Positions 9,019-17,155 of a DNA stretch of 64,000 nt are shown piece by piece. The notes beneath the pieces are model-generated. The model worked only from the letters and a program-made list of their open reading frames with translations, was not told the DNA's origin and made no database searches. Origin of the DNA: Cuneatibacter caecimuris (lineage in GTDB: Bacteria > Bacillota > Clostridia > Lachnospirales > Lachnospiraceae); NCBI RefSeq assembly GCF_004216775.1, contig NZ_SGXF01000009.1:40925-104924 (forward strand), in the 5' to 3' direction. Positions within the stretch are counted from its first letter, which is position 1, and each line of letters starts with the position of its first letter. A program made the translations under genes and the position numbers.

Positions 9019-9651
9019 GTGGCAGAAGAAAAGGATATTATAGACGAGATTCTGGAGGATGCGGACGCAAAGCAGGCGGAAGAAGCTGCGGACGCCGCAG
9101 GAAAGGATTCTGCGGCAGAGGATGCAGAGGAAGAGGAGACCGTCCAGGCAGAAGAGGATGCAGAAGACGTGCCTGAGAAAAAAGGGATTTTCGGCAGGAA
9201 GAAGGATAAGAAAGATAAAAAGGATGAGCAGATCGAAGATCTGACAGACCGTCTGAAGCGGAGTATGGCGGAATTCGACAATTACCGCAAGCGCACGGAG
9301 AAGGAAAAGACGGCGATGTATGAAGTGGGAGCCCGCAGCATCATCGAGAAGATCCTTCCGGTTGTGGATAACTTTGAACGCGGGCTGGCAACTGTGCCTG
9401 AGGATGAGAAGGCGAATCCCTTTGCCGAAGGCATGGATAAGATATATAAACAGCTGATGAAGACGCTGGAAGACCTGGAAGTGGCGCCCATAGAAGCTGT
9501 GGGAAAGGAATTCGACCCCAATCTGCACAATGCGGTGATGCATGTGGAGGATGAAGAGCTGGGCGACAATATCATTGCCGAGGAATTCCAGAAAGGCTAT
9601 ACCTACCGGGGATCTGTGGTGCGCCACAGCATGGTAAAGGTAGCGAATTGA
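9019..9651 (+). CDS. grpE: nucleotide exchange factor GrpE
   Basis: DnaK co-chaperone that releases ADP from DnaK. 210 residues starting at GTG, with GAAAGGCAGG upstream. The first 60 residues are low-complexity and acidic (Glu/Asp/Ala), followed by a Lys/Asp-rich stretch; such disordered tails are common in GrpE. The long dimerisation helix leads into RLKRSMAEFDNYRKRTEKEK, and the beta domain carries FDPNLHNAVMHVED and GYTYRGSVVRHSMVKVAN, the C-terminal GrpE signature. It lies 15 bp downstream of hrcA in the CIRCE operon. Confidence 0.97.
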   Translation: MAEEKDIIDEILEDADAKQAEEAADAAGKDSAAEDAEEEETVQAEEDAEDVPEKKGIFGRKKDKKDKKDEQIEDLTDRLKRSMAEFDNYRKRTEKEKTAMYEVGARSIIEKILPVVDNFERGLATVPEDEKANPFAEGMDKIYKQLMKTLEDLEVAPIEAVGKEFDPNLHNAVMHVEDEELGDNIIAEEFQKGYTYRGSVVRHSMVKVAN

Positions 9652-9774
9652 AAAAGAATCCCGCTCGCGGGATTCCCCGCCGGCGGCGTGTCGCTTTAGC
9701 GGCGTGATTCCTTACGCCGCAGTGCGCATCCCCCGGAGGGATTGGCTTCATAGGGAACGAAGTTTCCTATGAAA
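9652..9774 (-). repeat. three-hairpin intergenic repeat, copy A (subtype I)
   Basis: Same element as the copies near 13.0, 29.1, 29.2, 41.3 and 53.8 kb, but in reverse orientation between grpE and dnaK. Read on the minus strand it has hairpin 1 (CATAGGAAAC TTC GTTCCCTATG), the linker CCCTCCGGGGG, hairpin 2 (GCGGCGT...ACGCCGC around CGCTAAAGCG), and hairpin 3 (GAATCCCGC GA GCGGGATTC) with a T-run. On the minus strand it follows a CGGCG/CGCCG hairpin and a T-rich stretch (9776-9800). The only copy inside an operon and antisense to it. Confidence 0.9.
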
Positions 9775-9857
9775 CAAGAAATCACCGGCGATGAGCGCCG
9801 TGATGATAAATGATACCGTACACAAACACATTCAATATAGTTCAGGAGGACAAAATC

Positions 9858-11714
9858 ATGGGAAAGATCATTGGTATTGACTTGGGTACAACAAATTCCT
9901 GCGTAGCGGTTATGGAAGGCGGCAAGCCGGTGGTAATCGCAAATACAGAAGGCGCAAGGACAACACCGTCTGTTGTGGCATTTTCCAAGACTGGTGAACG
10001 TCTGGTCGGCGAACCCGCAAAGCGTCAGGCAGTGACCAATGCAGATAAAACAGTTTCATCCATTAAGCGCCATATCGGCAGCGATTATAAGGTGGAAATC
10101 GACAGTAAGAAGTATTCTCCCCAGGAGATTTCCGCGATGATCCTTCAGAAGCTGAAGGCGGACGCAGAGGCTTATTTAGGGGAGAAGGTGACAGAGGCTG
10201 TGATTACAGTTCCGGCATACTTCAACGACGCACAGCGCCAGGCGACCAAGGACGCGGGCAAGATCGCGGGCCTGGATGTAAAGCGTATTATTAACGAACC
10301 TACAGCGGCAGCTCTGGCTTATGGACTGGATAATGAGAAAGAGCAGAAGATCATGGTATATGATCTGGGCGGCGGCACATTTGATGTGTCCATCATTGAA
10401 ATCGGCGACGGCGTAATCGAAGTGCTTTCCACCAACGGAGATACCCACCTGGGCGGCGATGATTTTGACAGCCGCGTTACCCAGTGGATGGTAGATGAAT
10501 TCAAGAAAACAGAAGGCGTTGATCTGTCCGGAGACAAGATGGCCATGCAGAGGCTGAAAGAGGCGGCTGAGAAGGCAAAGAAAGAGCTGTCCAGCGCTAC
10601 GACAACAAATATCAACCTGCCCTTTATCACAGCTACGGCAGAAGGCCCCAAGCATCTGGATATGAATCTGACCAGGGCGAAGTTTGACGAACTGACCAGA
10701 GATCTGATCGAGCGTACCGCTATCCCGGTACAGAATGCACTGAGAGATGCAGGAATTACAGCATCTGAACTGGGCAAGGTGCTGCTGGTGGGCGGTTCCA
10801 CCCGTATGCTTTCCGCGCAGGATAAAGTAAAACAGCTGACAGGCCAGGAGCCTTCCAAGAGCCTGAACCCTGACGAGTGTGTGGCGATCGGCGCGGCTGT
10901 CCAGGGCGGCAAGCTGGCAGGCGACGCAGGCGCAGGCGATATCCTGCTGCTGGATGTAACCCCGCTGTCTCTGTCCATTGAGACCATGGGCGGCATCGCT
11001 ACCAGACTGATTGAAAGAAATACAACCATTCCTACCAAGAAGAGCCAGATCTTCTCCACTGCTGCCGATAACCAGACTGCTGTGGATATCAATGTGGTGC
11101 AGGGTGAGAGACAGTTTGCGAGAGATAACAAGAGCCTGGGCCAGTTCCGTCTGGACGGTATTCCGCCTGCAAGGCGCGGTGTTCCTCAGATCGAGGTGAC
11201 ATTTGATATCGACGCAAATGGTATTGTGAATGTTTCCGCAAAAGATCTGGGAACCGGCAAGGAACAGCATATTACCATCACATCCGGCTCAAATATGTCT
11301 GATTCAGACATCGAGCGGGCGGTGAAGGAAGCAGCGGAATATGAAGCGCAGGACAAGAAGCGCAAAGAAGCGATTGACGCCCGCAACGAAGCGGATTCCA
11401 TGGTATTCCAGACCGAAAAGGCAATGGAAGAAGCCGGCGATAAGCTGGATGCTGCGGATAAAGCAGCGGTGGAAGCGGACCTGAACGCGCTGAAAGAACT
11501 GATTGGAAAGACCAATCCTGAAAATATGAGCGATGCAGAAGTCGCTGAGATAAAGGAAAAGAAGGAAACCCTGATGAACAGCGCCCAGAAACTGTTCGCT
11601 AAGATGTATGAACAGACACAGGGTCAGGCAGGCCCGGGCCCCGACGCAAATGCGGGCGCAGGCGGCAGCTATCAGTCTGATGATGTTGTGGACGGCGATT
11701 ACAAAGAGGTTTAA
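9858..11714 (+). CDS. dnaK: molecular chaperone DnaK (Hsp70)
   Basis: ATP-dependent Hsp70 chaperone, 618 residues from the ATG at 9858, which has AGGAGGA 8 bases upstream. An in-frame ATG 48 bases earlier has no ribosome site and would add a non-conserved tail. Visible landmarks: phosphate-1 loop [21 protein letters not shown], phosphate-2 [12 protein letters not shown], the adenosine loop VGGSTRM, the conserved linker [11 protein letters not shown], a substrate-binding domain ([25 protein letters not shown]), the helical lid, and an acidic C-terminus [11 protein letters not shown]. Length is slightly under the E. coli 638, usual for Firmicutes. Confidence 0.98.
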   Translation: MGKIIGIDLGTTNSCVAVMEGGKPVVIANTEGARTTPSVVAFSKTGERLVGEPAKRQAVTNADKTVSSIKRHIGSDYKVEIDSKKYSPQEISAMILQKLKADAEAYLGEKVTEAVITVPAYFNDAQRQATKDAGKIAGLDVKRIINEPTAAALAYGLDNEKEQKIMVYDLGGGTFDVSIIEIGDGVIEVLSTNGDTHLGGDDFDSRVTQWMVDEFKKTEGVDLSGDKMAMQRLKEAAEKAKKELSSATTTNINLPFITATAEGPKHLDMNLTRAKFDELTRDLIERTAIPVQNALRDAGITASELGKVLLVGGSTRMLSAQDKVKQLTGQEPSKSLNPDECVAIGAAVQGGKLAGDAGAGDILLLDVTPLSLSIETMGGIATRLIERNTTIPTKKSQIFSTAADNQTAVDINVVQGERQFARDNKSLGQFRLDGIPPARRGVPQIEVTFDIDANGIVNVSAKDLGTGKEQHITITSGSNMSDSDIERAVKEAAEYEAQDKKRKEAIDARNEADSMVFQTEKAMEEAGDKLDAADKAAVEADLNALKELIGKTNPENMSDAEVAEIKEKKETLMNSAQKLFAKMYEQTQGQAGPGPDANAGAGGSYQSDDVVDGDYKEV

Positions 11715-11739
11715 TATTCAAAGCATAGTTTCTGAATCC

Positions 11740-11779
11740 GCATACTCCAGGGGCGTGAAAACGCTCCGGGAGTATTGCC
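11740..11779 (+). other. hairpin between dnaK and dnaJ
   Basis: ATACTCC pairs with GGAGTAT and GGGGCGT with ACGCTCC around a GAAA tetraloop. No T-run follows, so it is more likely an mRNA stability or processing hairpin that sets the dnaK:dnaJ ratio than a terminator. Confidence 0.6.
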
Positions 11780-11842
11780 ATGCTGTTGTAAAAAGAGGCG
11801 TCGCGGGAACTTGCTTGAAAGAACAGACAGGAAGGGGTATCC

Positions 11843-12976
11843 ATGGCAGATAAAAGAGATTATTATGAGGTGCTGGGTGTGCCGAAAAATGCCACCGACG
11901 CCGATCTGAAAAAAGCATACAGACAGCTGGCGAAGAAGTACCATCCCGATGCAAACCCGGGGGATGCAGTGGCTGCGGAAAAATTTAAAGAGGCCTCAGA
12001 AGCCTATAGCGTGCTCAGCGACCCGCAGAAGCGCCAGCAGTATGACCAGTTCGGACATGCGGCCTTTGACGGCGCGGCCGGCGGAGCCGGAGGGTTTGGC
12101 GGCTTTGATTTCAGCGGCGCAGATATGGGGGACATATTCGGCGATATATTCGGCGATTTCTTTGGCGGAGGCGGCCGCGGCCGCAGGAACAATGGTCCTA
12201 TGAAGGGCGCAAACCTGCGGGCCAGTGTGCGGATTACATTTGAAGAAGCTGTTTTTGGCACAGAAAAAGAGCTGGAGCTGAACCTGAAGGACACTTGCGA
12301 GCAATGCCACGGCACCGGCGCAAAACCGGGGACTTCTCCGGTGACCTGTACCAAGTGCGGCGGAAAAGGCCAGGTTACTTATACGCAGCAGTCTATTTTT
12401 GGTATGGTTCGAAATGTACAGACCTGCCCGGACTGCAATGGTACAGGAACCATCATTAAAGAGAAATGTTCTCATTGTTATGGAACAGGCTATACCCAGG
12501 CAAAAAAGAAGATTCAGGTTTCTGTTCCGGCGGGCATCGACAATGGGCAGAGCATCCGCATCCGCGGCAAGGGCGAACCTGGAGTGAACGGAGGAGAAAG
12601 GGGAGACCTTTTGGTTGAAGTGATGGTGTCCCAGCATCCGATTTTCAAACGTCAGGAATACAATATCTTCTCCACAGTGCCGATTTCTTTTGCACAGGCG
12701 GCTTTGGGCGGTCCTCTGAGAATTCAGACAGTGGACGGAGAAGTGGAATACGATATCAAGCCTGGAACGCAGACAGACACCAAGGTCCGGCTGAAGGGGA
12801 AAGGCGTGCCTTCTCTCAGAAACAGGCAGGTCCGGGGTGACCACTATGTGACGCTGGTGGTACAGGTACCGACCAGGATGAACGAAGAGCAGAAGGAGGC
12901 GCTCCGCTGCTATGCGGAAGCCATGGGCGAAAAGAGCGCAGAAGAGCCTAAGAAAAAAAGAGGTTTTTTCAAATAA
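11843..12976 (+). CDS. dnaJ: molecular chaperone DnaJ (Hsp40)
   Basis: Type I J-protein stimulating DnaK ATPase, 377 residues. J-domain with the HPD motif at residues 34-36, a Gly/Phe-rich linker ([13 protein letters not shown]), then the zinc domain with four CxxCxGxG repeats ([32 protein letters not shown]), and the C-terminal substrate domains with VPAGIDNGQ and LKGKGVPSL. All zinc cysteines are intact. The ATG follows AGGAAGGGG. Last gene of the CIRCE operon; an intrinsic terminator follows 20 bp later. Confidence 0.98.
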   Translation: MADKRDYYEVLGVPKNATDADLKKAYRQLAKKYHPDANPGDAVAAEKFKEASEAYSVLSDPQKRQQYDQFGHAAFDGAAGGAGGFGGFDFSGADMGDIFGDIFGDFFGGGGRGRRNNGPMKGANLRASVRITFEEAVFGTEKELELNLKDTCEQCHGTGAKPGTSPVTCTKCGGKGQVTYTQQSIFGMVRNVQTCPDCNGTGTIIKEKCSHCYGTGYTQAKKKIQVSVPAGIDNGQSIRIRGKGEPGVNGGERGDLLVEVMVSQHPIFKRQEYNIFSTVPISFAQAALGGPLRIQTVDGEVEYDIKPGTQTDTKVRLKGKGVPSLRNRQVRGDHYVTLVVQVPTRMNEEQKEALRCYAEAMGEKSAEEPKKKRGFFK

Positions 12977-12996
12977 GTAATATGCAGGAAATGTAA

Positions 12997-13032
12997 GCGG
13001 CAGCGTAGCCAGTGTGGCGGCTGCCGCTTTTT
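12997..13032 (+). terminator. intrinsic terminator of the heat-shock operon
   Basis: GCGGCAGC (12997-13004) pairs with GCTGCCGC (13020-13027), followed by five T residues. Repeat copy B starts 2 bp further on. Confidence 0.85.
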
Positions 13033-13033
13033 A

Positions 13034-13155
13034 TTGCATAGGAAACTGTGTTCCCCATGCAACAAAACCCTCCGGGGTATCGCACTGCGATGTGAGGAAT
13101 CACGTCGCTAAAGCAACACGCCATAGGCGGGGAATCCCACGAGCGAGATTTTTTC
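13034..13155 (+). repeat. three-hairpin intergenic repeat, copy B1 (subtype I, degenerate)
   Basis: Starts TTGCATAGGAAAC and pairs with the CATGCAA on the other arm, giving a G-C pair where copy E has A-T. Hairpins 2 and 3 carry several changes that break pairs (for example GAATCCCACGAGCGAGATTT), so this copy is decaying. It directly follows the dnaJ terminator. Confidence 0.85.
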
Positions 13156-13198
13156 ACATAGGAAACAGCATTCCCCCTGCAGCAAAACCCTCCAGAGG
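13153..13198 (+). repeat. three-hairpin repeat, copy B2 (5' fragment)
   Basis: Only hairpin 1 and the CCCTCC linker remain (TTCACATAGGAAAC...AAAACCCTCCAGAGG), placed head-to-tail after B1. A sigma-A promoter begins 10 bp downstream. Confidence 0.75.
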
Positions 13199-13207
13199 AA
13201 GAACAGC

Positions 13208-13236
13208 TTGACAGCCCGAATGTTTTTATTTATAGT
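13208..13236 (+). promoter_or_regulatory. sigma-A promoter of the glycosyltransferase trio
   Basis: TTGACA (13208-13213), 17-bp spacer, TATAGT (13231-13236). A start near 13243 argues that translation begins at the ATG at 13276 and not at the TTG at 13252. Confidence 0.8.
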
Positions 13237-13275
13237 AGAGATATTGAAATTTTGGAAAAAGAGGCAGACAGAATA

Positions 13276-14073
13276 ATGACAGATAAAACAAATCAGCATA
13301 CATTTGTGATCTGCGCTTATCAGGAGAGCGAGTACCTGGAGGAATGTATCAGGTCTTTGAAAAATCAGACAGTGCGCAGCAAAATACTGCTCGCAACTTC
13401 CACGCCGAATCCAATGATTGAAGGTCTGGCGGAAAAATATCATATTCCGGTGGCAGTAAATAAAGGGGAGCATGGGATTGTGCAGGACTGGAATTTCGCA
13501 TACAGCCAGGTCAGTACACCATATGTGACGATCGCGCATCAGGATGATATTTATATGAAAAAGTATGCGGAAACTGTACTGGCCGCAATGGAAAGGTCAA
13601 AGCTCCCGCTGATCGCGTTTTGTGATTACTGCGAACTGCGGGATGGGAAATTTGTATTAAAAAATACACTGCTCCGGGTGAAGCGATTAATGCTGTCGCC
13701 GCTGCGGCTGAAAGCCTTTCAGAACCGCATCTGGGTCAGGCGCAGAGTCCTCTCTATGGGATCATGCATCTGTTGTCCATCTGTCACATTTGCCAGAGAA
13801 AACCTGCCGGAGGTCATATTCACCACAGGTTTCCGCAGCAATGAGGATTGGGAGGCATGGGAAAGAATATCCAGGCGGAAGGGACAATTTGTATACATTC
13901 CCCAGGCGCTGATGGCCCATAGAATTCATTCCGGTTCTGAAACTTCCAATATCATTCAGGATAACCAGCGTTCAGAGGAGGACTATCAGATGTTCCGGAA
14001 ATTCTGGCCCGGTCCTGTAGCGAAACTGATTACAAAAATTTATTCAACCAGTGAAAAGAGCAATGAACTATGA
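13276..14073 (+). CDS. GT2-like glycosyltransferase
   Basis: 265-residue GT-A fold protein of glycosyltransferase family 2 type. The N-terminus TFVICAYQESEYLEECIRSLKNQT is the nucleotide-binding first strand and helix; TIAHQDDIYMKKY carries the acidic metal/nucleotide motif (DD in place of the usual DXD). No transmembrane helix is obvious. The ATG at 13276 has GAGGC upstream and fits the mapped promoter; an in-frame TTG eight codons earlier would leave almost no leader. The last four bases overlap the next gene (ATGA), indicating coupling. It probably acts with the two downstream genes in modifying a cell-surface glycan or lipid-linked sugar. Acceptor and donor unknown. Confidence 0.82.
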   Translation: MTDKTNQHTFVICAYQESEYLEECIRSLKNQTVRSKILLATSTPNPMIEGLAEKYHIPVAVNKGEHGIVQDWNFAYSQVSTPYVTIAHQDDIYMKKYAETVLAAMERSKLPLIAFCDYCELRDGKFVLKNTLLRVKRLMLSPLRLKAFQNRIWVRRRVLSMGSCICCPSVTFARENLPEVIFTTGFRSNEDWEAWERISRRKGQFVYIPQALMAHRIHSGSETSNIIQDNQRSEEDYQMFRKFWPGPVAKLITKIYSTSEKSNEL

Positions 14074-14762
14074 GTAAAAAATCGAATGTACTGATAATTA
14101 TTCCGGCCTATAATGAAGAAGAAAATATTGTGCGGGTGGTGCGGGGGCTGGAAGAGACCTGCCCGGATTATGATTATGTGGTGGTAAACGACGGGTCCTC
14201 AGACCATACTGCCCAGCTCTGCCGGGAAAACGGTTTTAGCCTTCTGGATCTTCCGGTGAACCTGGGGTTGACAGGAGCGATCCAGGCAGGGTTTTTGTAT
14301 GCCTATCAGCAGGGATATGATGCTGCGCTTCAGTTTGACGCGGATGGGCAGCACCTGGCCCAGTATGTGGACAGCCTGGTGCAGGAACTGGACAAGGGGC
14401 TGGATGTGGTGATCGGTTCCCGGTTTGTGACGCAGAAGAAGAACAAGAGCCTGCGGATGCTGGGAAGCAGCATTATTTCAGCCTGCATTTTTCTGGTGTC
14501 CCGGGTCAGGATAAAAGACCCCACTTCGGGCATGAGAGTGTTCAGCCGGGCTACTATCGAGAAATTTGTCCATAACTTCAATTTTGGACCGGAACCGGAT
14601 ACGATTTCTTATCTGATCAAGACAGGGGCCAGGGTTTCCGAGGTGCAGGTGGAGATGGCGGAGCGGATTGCGGGAGAGAGCTATCTGAATCCCTGGAAGT
14701 CCATGGGATATATGCTGCGAATGGCAATCTCCATTATTTTCATACAGGCATTCCGGAAGTGA
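14070..14762 (+). CDS. dolichyl-phosphate mannose synthase-type glycosyltransferase (GT2)
   Basis: 230-residue GT2 enzyme of the polyprenyl-phosphate glycosyltransferase group: transfers a sugar from a nucleotide donor to undecaprenyl phosphate at the membrane. Motifs are IIIPAYNEEENI, VVNDGSSDHT, LPVNLGLTGAIQAGF, the metal-binding LQFDADGQH, and VIGSRF with DPTSGMRVFSRA. No C-terminal membrane anchor of its own; the small membrane protein 20 bp downstream probably supplies one, as is common for this pair. Translation is coupled to the preceding glycosyltransferase through an ATGA overlap. Confidence 0.9.
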   Translation: MSKKSNVLIIIPAYNEEENIVRVVRGLEETCPDYDYVVVNDGSSDHTAQLCRENGFSLLDLPVNLGLTGAIQAGFLYAYQQGYDAALQFDADGQHLAQYVDSLVQELDKGLDVVIGSRFVTQKKNKSLRMLGSSIISACIFLVSRVRIKDPTSGMRVFSRATIEKFVHNFNFGPEPDTISYLIKTGARVSEVQVEMAERIAGESYLNPWKSMGYMLRMAISIIFIQAFRK

Positions 14763-14781
14763 AAAAAGAGAGGAAAAACAA

Positions 14782-15156
14782 ATGAGTGTAGTGCTGAGAA
14801 TCATCTTAATTTTAGGTTCTGTTGCTTTCGCAGGGTATGTGTTGGGTAAGATCAGACATTCCAAGATGCGTATTGAAGATTCCATTTTCTGGATTCTGTT
14901 TTCTCTGATTATCTTCTGCTTCGGACTTTTCCCAGGGCTGCCCACGCTCTGCGCCGAGCTCATCGGCATTCAGTCGCCGGTAAACTTCGTATACCTGTTT
15001 ATTCTGCTGCTGATTATTGTGAAATGCCTGGGACTGAGCCTGAAACTGTCCAAAACAGAAGCGACTTTGTTCCGGCTGGTACAGAAAGAAGCGATAGACG
15101 AGGCGGTAAAAGAACAGGAGAAGATGGGGAAAGAACACAAAGAGGATGATATTTAA
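14782..15156 (+). CDS. DUF2304 domain small membrane protein
   Basis: 124-residue protein with three hydrophobic segments (about residues 3-21, 34-52 and 66-85), a lysine/glutamate-rich cytoplasmic tail, and the DUF2304 pattern (FWILFSLIIFCFGLFPGL). DUF2304 proteins are regularly paired with dolichyl-phosphate mannose synthase-like glycosyltransferases, as here; a role as membrane partner or flippase-like component is inferred from that pairing. AGAGAGGAAAAAC precedes the ATG. It ends immediately before an AT-rich gene fragment. Confidence 0.8.
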   Translation: MSVVLRIILILGSVAFAGYVLGKIRHSKMRIEDSIFWILFSLIIFCFGLFPGLPTLCAELIGIQSPVNFVYLFILLLIIVKCLGLSLKLSKTEATLFRLVQKEAIDEAVKEQEKMGKEHKEDDI

Positions 15157-15444
15157 ATTTTTTACAATTTAAAAATAGAGGCGAATACAGTCAAATCATT
15201 TTACCGTGGTATTTTTGACTACCTTACTGAAAACGATATTGGATTTGAACAACTGATTCCATTTAAAACTGGAAGTAAACGATATTTACAAAATAAAGAC
15301 GGTAAACATATCAATGGAAAAGCATTTTTTGCTCCTATAATTTTTGATGGATATTACATTGAAACTCATAAAAGCAAAAATGGAGCTAAGTCTGATATGA
15401 TTAAATTTCTTAAAGAATTAAATTTAGAAGTAGAATCTTGTTGA
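15157..15444 (+). pseudogene. AT-rich 3' gene fragment without a start codon
   Basis: A 95-codon open frame runs from just after the upstream stop codon to TGA at 15442-15444, with no ATG, GTG or TTG in a usable position. Its conceptual peptide is well composed (for example VKSFYRGIFDYLTENDIGF, then FFAPIIFDGYYIETHKSK) and ends naturally (KELNLEVES), as for the C-terminus of a larger protein. The base composition is markedly AT-rich against neighbours near half GC, suggesting horizontal origin. I do not recognise the family. It appears to be the remaining tail of a gene whose 5' part has been lost. Confidence 0.6.
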
Positions 15445-15545
15445 ATGAGAAAACCTATATTTAAGCCACTTTACGGCGATATCTGTTAACCTTTATCAGG
15501 ACATATAAGACGTTTGCTCCGACTCCCAGAATAAAAATGATACAA

Positions 15546-15597
15546 AAAAGCTGCCGCGGGAACGATTGAAAAATCTTCACAAAGCAGCTTTCTTTTT
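15546..15597 (+). terminator. terminator-like hairpin, possibly bidirectional
   Basis: AAAAAAGCTGC pairs with GCAGCTTTCTTTTT over a long loop; the A-run on the left gives a T-run on the other strand, so it could end transcription from lspA (minus) as well as the upstream plus-strand genes. Confidence 0.5.
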
Positions 15598-15684
15598 CAC
15601 CCAATTACGATTTTGCACTTCTGCTTTTGCGCTGCAAAAAAACAAGAAACTCTCCCAAACAGCCAGGCCAGAAAGCCCCAGGCA

Positions 15685-15760
15685 GAGAGACGGCAGAAAA
15701 AACGGAGGAGGCTATTTGCCGTAAGGCATCGAGCCTCCGGAGTTTTCTCTGCCGTCTCCC
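15685..15760. repeat. long imperfect palindrome (about 76 bp)
   Basis: AGACGGCAGA pairs with TCTGCCGTCT, GGAGG/GGCT blocks pair with GCCTCCG, and an inner TGCC-GTAA-GGCA closes the loop. It lies just downstream of lspA on the minus strand. Only one copy was seen in this window. Confidence 0.6.
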
Positions 15761-15794
15761 CGCGACTCCCTTCAGAGCCAATATGCAGTAAAAA

Positions 15795-16259
15795 TCACTT
15801 CCCCTTCTTTCCATTCCGGAATTCCGTAATAAACAACAAAAAAGTACCAGCAAATATGCAGAGGTCAGACAAGTTAAACACGATCTTTTTCAGCTTTTTC
15901 CAACAGACAGTCAAATAATCCACCACATAACCCTGGCGCCAGCGGTCATACACATTGCTGGCGGCTCCCCCCAGCAGAAGGGCTGCGCCCAGCCGGCGGG
16001 CTTTTCCCACTTTTTTCCTGAAAAGAGTGGGAAAATAAAAAATCAGGGATATCATAAAAATAATTCCGGAGATCCAGGCAGGAAGTTCCGGATTCTCATC
16101 TAAATGGTTCATAACAAGTCCATAATTCCTGGCGGTCTGTACCCGCACCCGTCCGTGAAACAATTCCTTCGGCCCGCTTTTTTTCCAGGGCCGGTCCAAC
16201 GCGCTTTTGATGAAAAGCTCCCCAACAAAAATAGAAACTGCAATAATCAGAAATCCCAT
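15795..16259 (-). CDS. lspA: divergent lipoprotein signal peptidase (LspA family)
   Basis: Membrane aspartyl protease that cleaves prolipoproteins ahead of the lipidated cysteine. 154 residues with four hydrophobic segments. The two catalytic blocks are present: GGAASNVYDRWRQGYVVDYL with Asp105, and FNLSDLCIFAG with Asp132. The usual NxGaAF block is degenerate (ARNYGLVMN) and the early Asp/Lys motif is altered, so this is a divergent member, perhaps a second LspA. An AGGAGG lies 6 bases before the ATG at 16259, so the upstream in-frame TTG is not the start. Transcribed divergently from pspA. Confidence 0.75.
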   Translation of the reverse strand: MGFLIIAVSIFVGELFIKSALDRPWKKSGPKELFHGRVRVQTARNYGLVMNHLDENPELPAWISGIIFMISLIFYFPTLFRKKVGKARRLGAALLLGGAASNVYDRWRQGYVVDYLTVCWKKLKKIVFNLSDLCIFAGTFLLFITEFRNGKKGK

Positions 16260-16375
16260 ATGAAACCTCCTGTTCCGCAACCAAGTATTAAGATTAATTT
16301 TATCACAATATTTACGGAATATCCACCATATACAAAAGAAGTTTGGGGAAATGTTTTAAGGCACATTTATTTTAG

Positions 16376-16404
16376 GTGACAATCCCTGAGAAATATATTA
16401 TAAT
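16376..16404 (+). promoter_or_regulatory. sigma-A promoter of pspA
   Basis: GTGACA (16376-16381), 17-bp spacer, perfect TATAAT (16399-16404). Start near 16411, leaving a leader of about 45 bases before the AAAGGAGG site of the PspA gene. Confidence 0.7.
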
Positions 16405-16456
16405 AGACGAAACATGAAGTTGACCATCAACCCACAATTAAAGGAGGATATTTCAA

Positions 16457-17140
16457 ATGGGAATAATTCAGAGATTTGCGGACATTATGTCAGCTAATAT
16501 TAACGCGCTGCTGGACCGTGCGGAGGACCCGGCAAAAATGATCGACCAGTATCTGCGCAACCTGGAATCCGATCTGGGCAAAGTGAAAGCTGAAACTGCT
16601 TCCGTGATGGCGGATGCGACCAGAGCCAAGAGAGAGCTGGACGAATGTTCTGCTGAAGTGGCCAAGATGCAGAGCTATGCGGAAAAGGCGATTGTAGCCG
16701 GGAATGAAGCTGATGCGAAACAGTTTTTGATGAAGAAGAACCAGCTGGTTCAGAAACAGGCGGCCTTGCAGCAGGCCAGCGATATTGCACAGGCCAATGC
16801 TGTGAAGATGCGCCAGATGCACGATAAACTGGTAAACGATATCTCTTCATTGAATGCCCGCAGGGATACCATTAAGGCAAAAGTGGCCGCGGCAAAAGCA
16901 CAGGAGAAGATCAACCAGATCGGTTCCAGCGTCAGCGGCGCTGCGGACAGTTTGTCAGCTTTCGACAGAATGGAAGCCAAAGCGGAAAAAATGCTGGATC
17001 AGGCCAACGCGATGGCAGAGCTGAATAATTCTTCTTCTGCGGACCCGGTGGAGGATCTGGCAGCGAAATATGACGCAGCGCCGGATTCTGATGTGGATGC
17101 GGAGCTGGCGGCATTGAAGGCTAAGATGGGCCTGCAGTAA
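16457..17140 (+). CDS. PspA/IM30 family protein
   Basis: 227-residue, almost entirely helical coiled-coil protein of the phage-shock protein A family, which oligomerises on the inner membrane under envelope stress. The N-terminus MGIIQRFADIMSANINALLDRAEDPAKMIDQYLR is the canonical membrane-binding amphipathic helix plus family signature; long heptad-like stretches follow to about residue 145, and the C-terminus is an acidic helix (AELAALKAKMGLQ). AAAGGAGG sits upstream of the ATG. The SPFH/zinc-ribbon gene begins 15 bp downstream, so they likely form a two-gene membrane-stress operon. Confidence 0.93.
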   Translation: MGIIQRFADIMSANINALLDRAEDPAKMIDQYLRNLESDLGKVKAETASVMADATRAKRELDECSAEVAKMQSYAEKAIVAGNEADAKQFLMKKNQLVQKQAALQQASDIAQANAVKMRQMHDKLVNDISSLNARRDTIKAKVAAAKAQEKINQIGSSVSGAADSLSAFDRMEAKAEKMLDQANAMAELNNSSSADPVEDLAAKYDAAPDSDVDAELAALKAKMGLQ

Positions 17141-17155
17141 TACGGAGGAAGTAAA

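Larger units (their letters stand above)
15445..15794. other. 350-bp gene-free stretch rich in inverted repeats
   Basis: Between the gene fragment and lspA. Contains three nested or adjacent hairpins: AAGCTGC/GCAGCTT with a T-run (about 15546-15597), TTTTGCA/TGCAAAA (15611-15640), and a long imperfect palindrome at 15685-15760. Short ORFs on both strands here mirror each other because of the palindrome and are not convincing genes. Confidence 0.6.

Noticed and set aside
13014..13211. Small ORF reading through repeat copy B; similar peptides also appear at 29152-29379, 41451-41642 and 53801-53960
   Set aside because: The shared peptide comes from the repeat DNA. The repeats vary in ways that keep hairpin pairing, not reading frame, and none has a ribosome site with a plausible start.
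15605..15918. ORFs on both strands with similar peptides (ASSVFSAVS / ASGVFSAVS)
   Set aside because: Mirror images created by the 76-bp palindrome; no ribosome sites or domains.
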